From the NCBI GenBank assembly GCA_013791935.1, contig VMSV01000095.1, forward strand, positions 1 through 57,287: a stretch of 57,287 bases of DNA, written 5' to 3'. This DNA is from Desulfobacteraceae bacterium. GTDB taxonomy: Bacteria; Desulfobacterota; Desulfobacteria; Desulfobacterales; UBA5616. The notes below the pieces were generated by a model. The model saw only the letters and a program-made list of their open reading frames with translations, did not search any database and was not told where the DNA came from. Each line of letters opens with the position of its first letter. Position 1 is the first letter of the stretch. The position numbers and the translations under genes were made by a program. Below, in pieces: positions 56,789 through 57,287 of the stretch.

Positions 56789-57287
56789 CTAACTGACCAT
56801 GGAGAAACCTCCACTAACACTCAGACACTGTCCGGTGACGAAACAGGCTTTGTCCGATGCCAGAAAAGCCACGGCATTGGCAATGTCAATGGGCCTTCCC
56901 ACACGACCCAGGCCTCTTCCCACGGGATAATTTTTCAGCATCTTGGCCAGAAGATCACTGGTTTCCGGCGTGTCTTCGGGATTCAGCCTGGGCTTGGTGC
57001 CTTCATGGGCGGTGGCGCCGATGGCCACGCAATTCACGTTGATGGCGTATTTGCCCACTTCCCGGGCCAGGGCTTTTGAGAAACCAAGAATACCGGCTTT
57101 GGCGCCGGAATAAACGGCCAGATTGAATTCCCCGATCCGTCCGGCTTCTGAAATGGTGCTGACGATTTTGCCGGATTTGCGTTCCACCATGGATTTGATC
57201 ACGGCATGCACGCAGTTCAAAACGCCATAGGTGTTCAAATCGATCTGCTGCTTCCAGGCCACTTCGTCCGAATCGATGAACAGGGTG
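56789..57287 (-). CDS. SDR-family oxidoreductase, partial (5' end outside window)
   Basis: The frame is open through the window edge, giving the last 165 residues. The catalytic Ser lies in S-T-I-S-E-A-G-R and the Tyr/Lys pair in V-Y-S-G-A-K-A-G. N-V-N-C-V-A-I-G-A-T and A-V-A-F-L-A-S-D-K-A-C-F-V-T-G-Q-C-L-S-V-S-G-G complete the C-terminal part. The Rossmann Gly motif is beyond the window. Its place upstream of DUF35, thiolase and CoA-transferase genes suggests a 3-hydroxyacyl-CoA dehydrogenase role like BbsC/BbsD, but the 230-bp gap with repeats leaves the operon link open. Confidence 0.88.
   Translation of the reverse strand, partial: TLFIDSDEVAWKQQIDLNTYGVLNCVHAVIKSMVERKSGKIVSTISEAGRIGEFNLAVYSGAKAGILGFSKALAREVGKYAINVNCVAIGATAHEGTKPRLNPEDTPETSDLLAKMLKNYPVGRGLGRVGRPIDIANAVAFLASDKACFVTGQCLSVSGGFSMVS

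Overview
The window looks like a chromosomal piece from a strictly anaerobic, fatty-acid- or aromatic-oxidising member of the Desulfobacterota (sulfate-reducing or syntrophic type). This rests on gene content, not on a marker gene: EtfA/EtfB with a membrane FeS/CCG-domain ETF:menaquinone oxidoreductase, several acyl-CoA dehydrogenases, a CooC-type nickel ATPase, two sigma-54 activators, and a DUF6178-like protein. No rRNA, tRNA, CRISPR array, transposase or phage gene was seen.

Layout. 1-7.5 kb: SDR tail, MFS exporter, a 51-residue exported peptide, a CBM48 mini-protein, argC, a U32 peptidase and an exported Ig-like protein. 7.7-10.6 kb: cooC-like ATPase overlapping a Ski2-type helicase, closed by a two-way terminator. 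10.6-17.3 kb: a beta-oxidation electron-transfer module: etfA, etfB and the membrane oxidoreductase on the minus strand, divergent from a TetR regulator and a 602-residue acyl-CoA dehydrogenase. The space between holds three copies of a TGAAT-N4-ATTCA dyad. 17.4-19.9 kb: a polyamine operon (speD, speE and a third, SpeD-like gene lacking the pyruvoyl serine), then HU and a DksA-type protein. 20-31.4 kb: a sigma-54 regulator with a degenerate receiver, CorA, a TamB-BamA-outer-membrane-protein operon (the BamA has six apparent POTRA repeats) and a methyltransferase.

31.6-42.7 kb is the most distinctive accessory block. A PAS-PAS-AAA-Fis sigma-54 activator ends next to a cluster of TGTAAC half-sites. 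A good -24/-12 promoter follows, then three type-B carboxylesterases, two paralogous tandem NTF2-like proteins and one SnoaL-like protein. I read this as an inducible ester- or lactone-catabolic unit of unknown substrate. 43-49.7 kb holds miscellaneous genes: an orphan antitoxin-like gene, a DUF433/DUF5615 toxin-antitoxin pair, a sirtuin, a membrane protein and a stand-alone mini flagellar-rod protein.

49.8-57.3 kb (minus strand) is a second CoA-ester catabolic run: SDR, DUF35 Zn-ribbon protein, thiolase, type III CoA-transferase, acyl-CoA ligase, acyl-CoA dehydrogenase with Asp in place of the usual Glu base, and a ferredoxin-nitroreductase. Its family composition resembles benzylsuccinate (bbs) or SCP2-thiolase side-chain pathways. 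Electrons from this run could flow to the EtfAB/oxidoreductase module upstream.

Intergenic gaps carry at least five families of short hairpin-forming repeats. Two of these families show compensatory base changes between copies.
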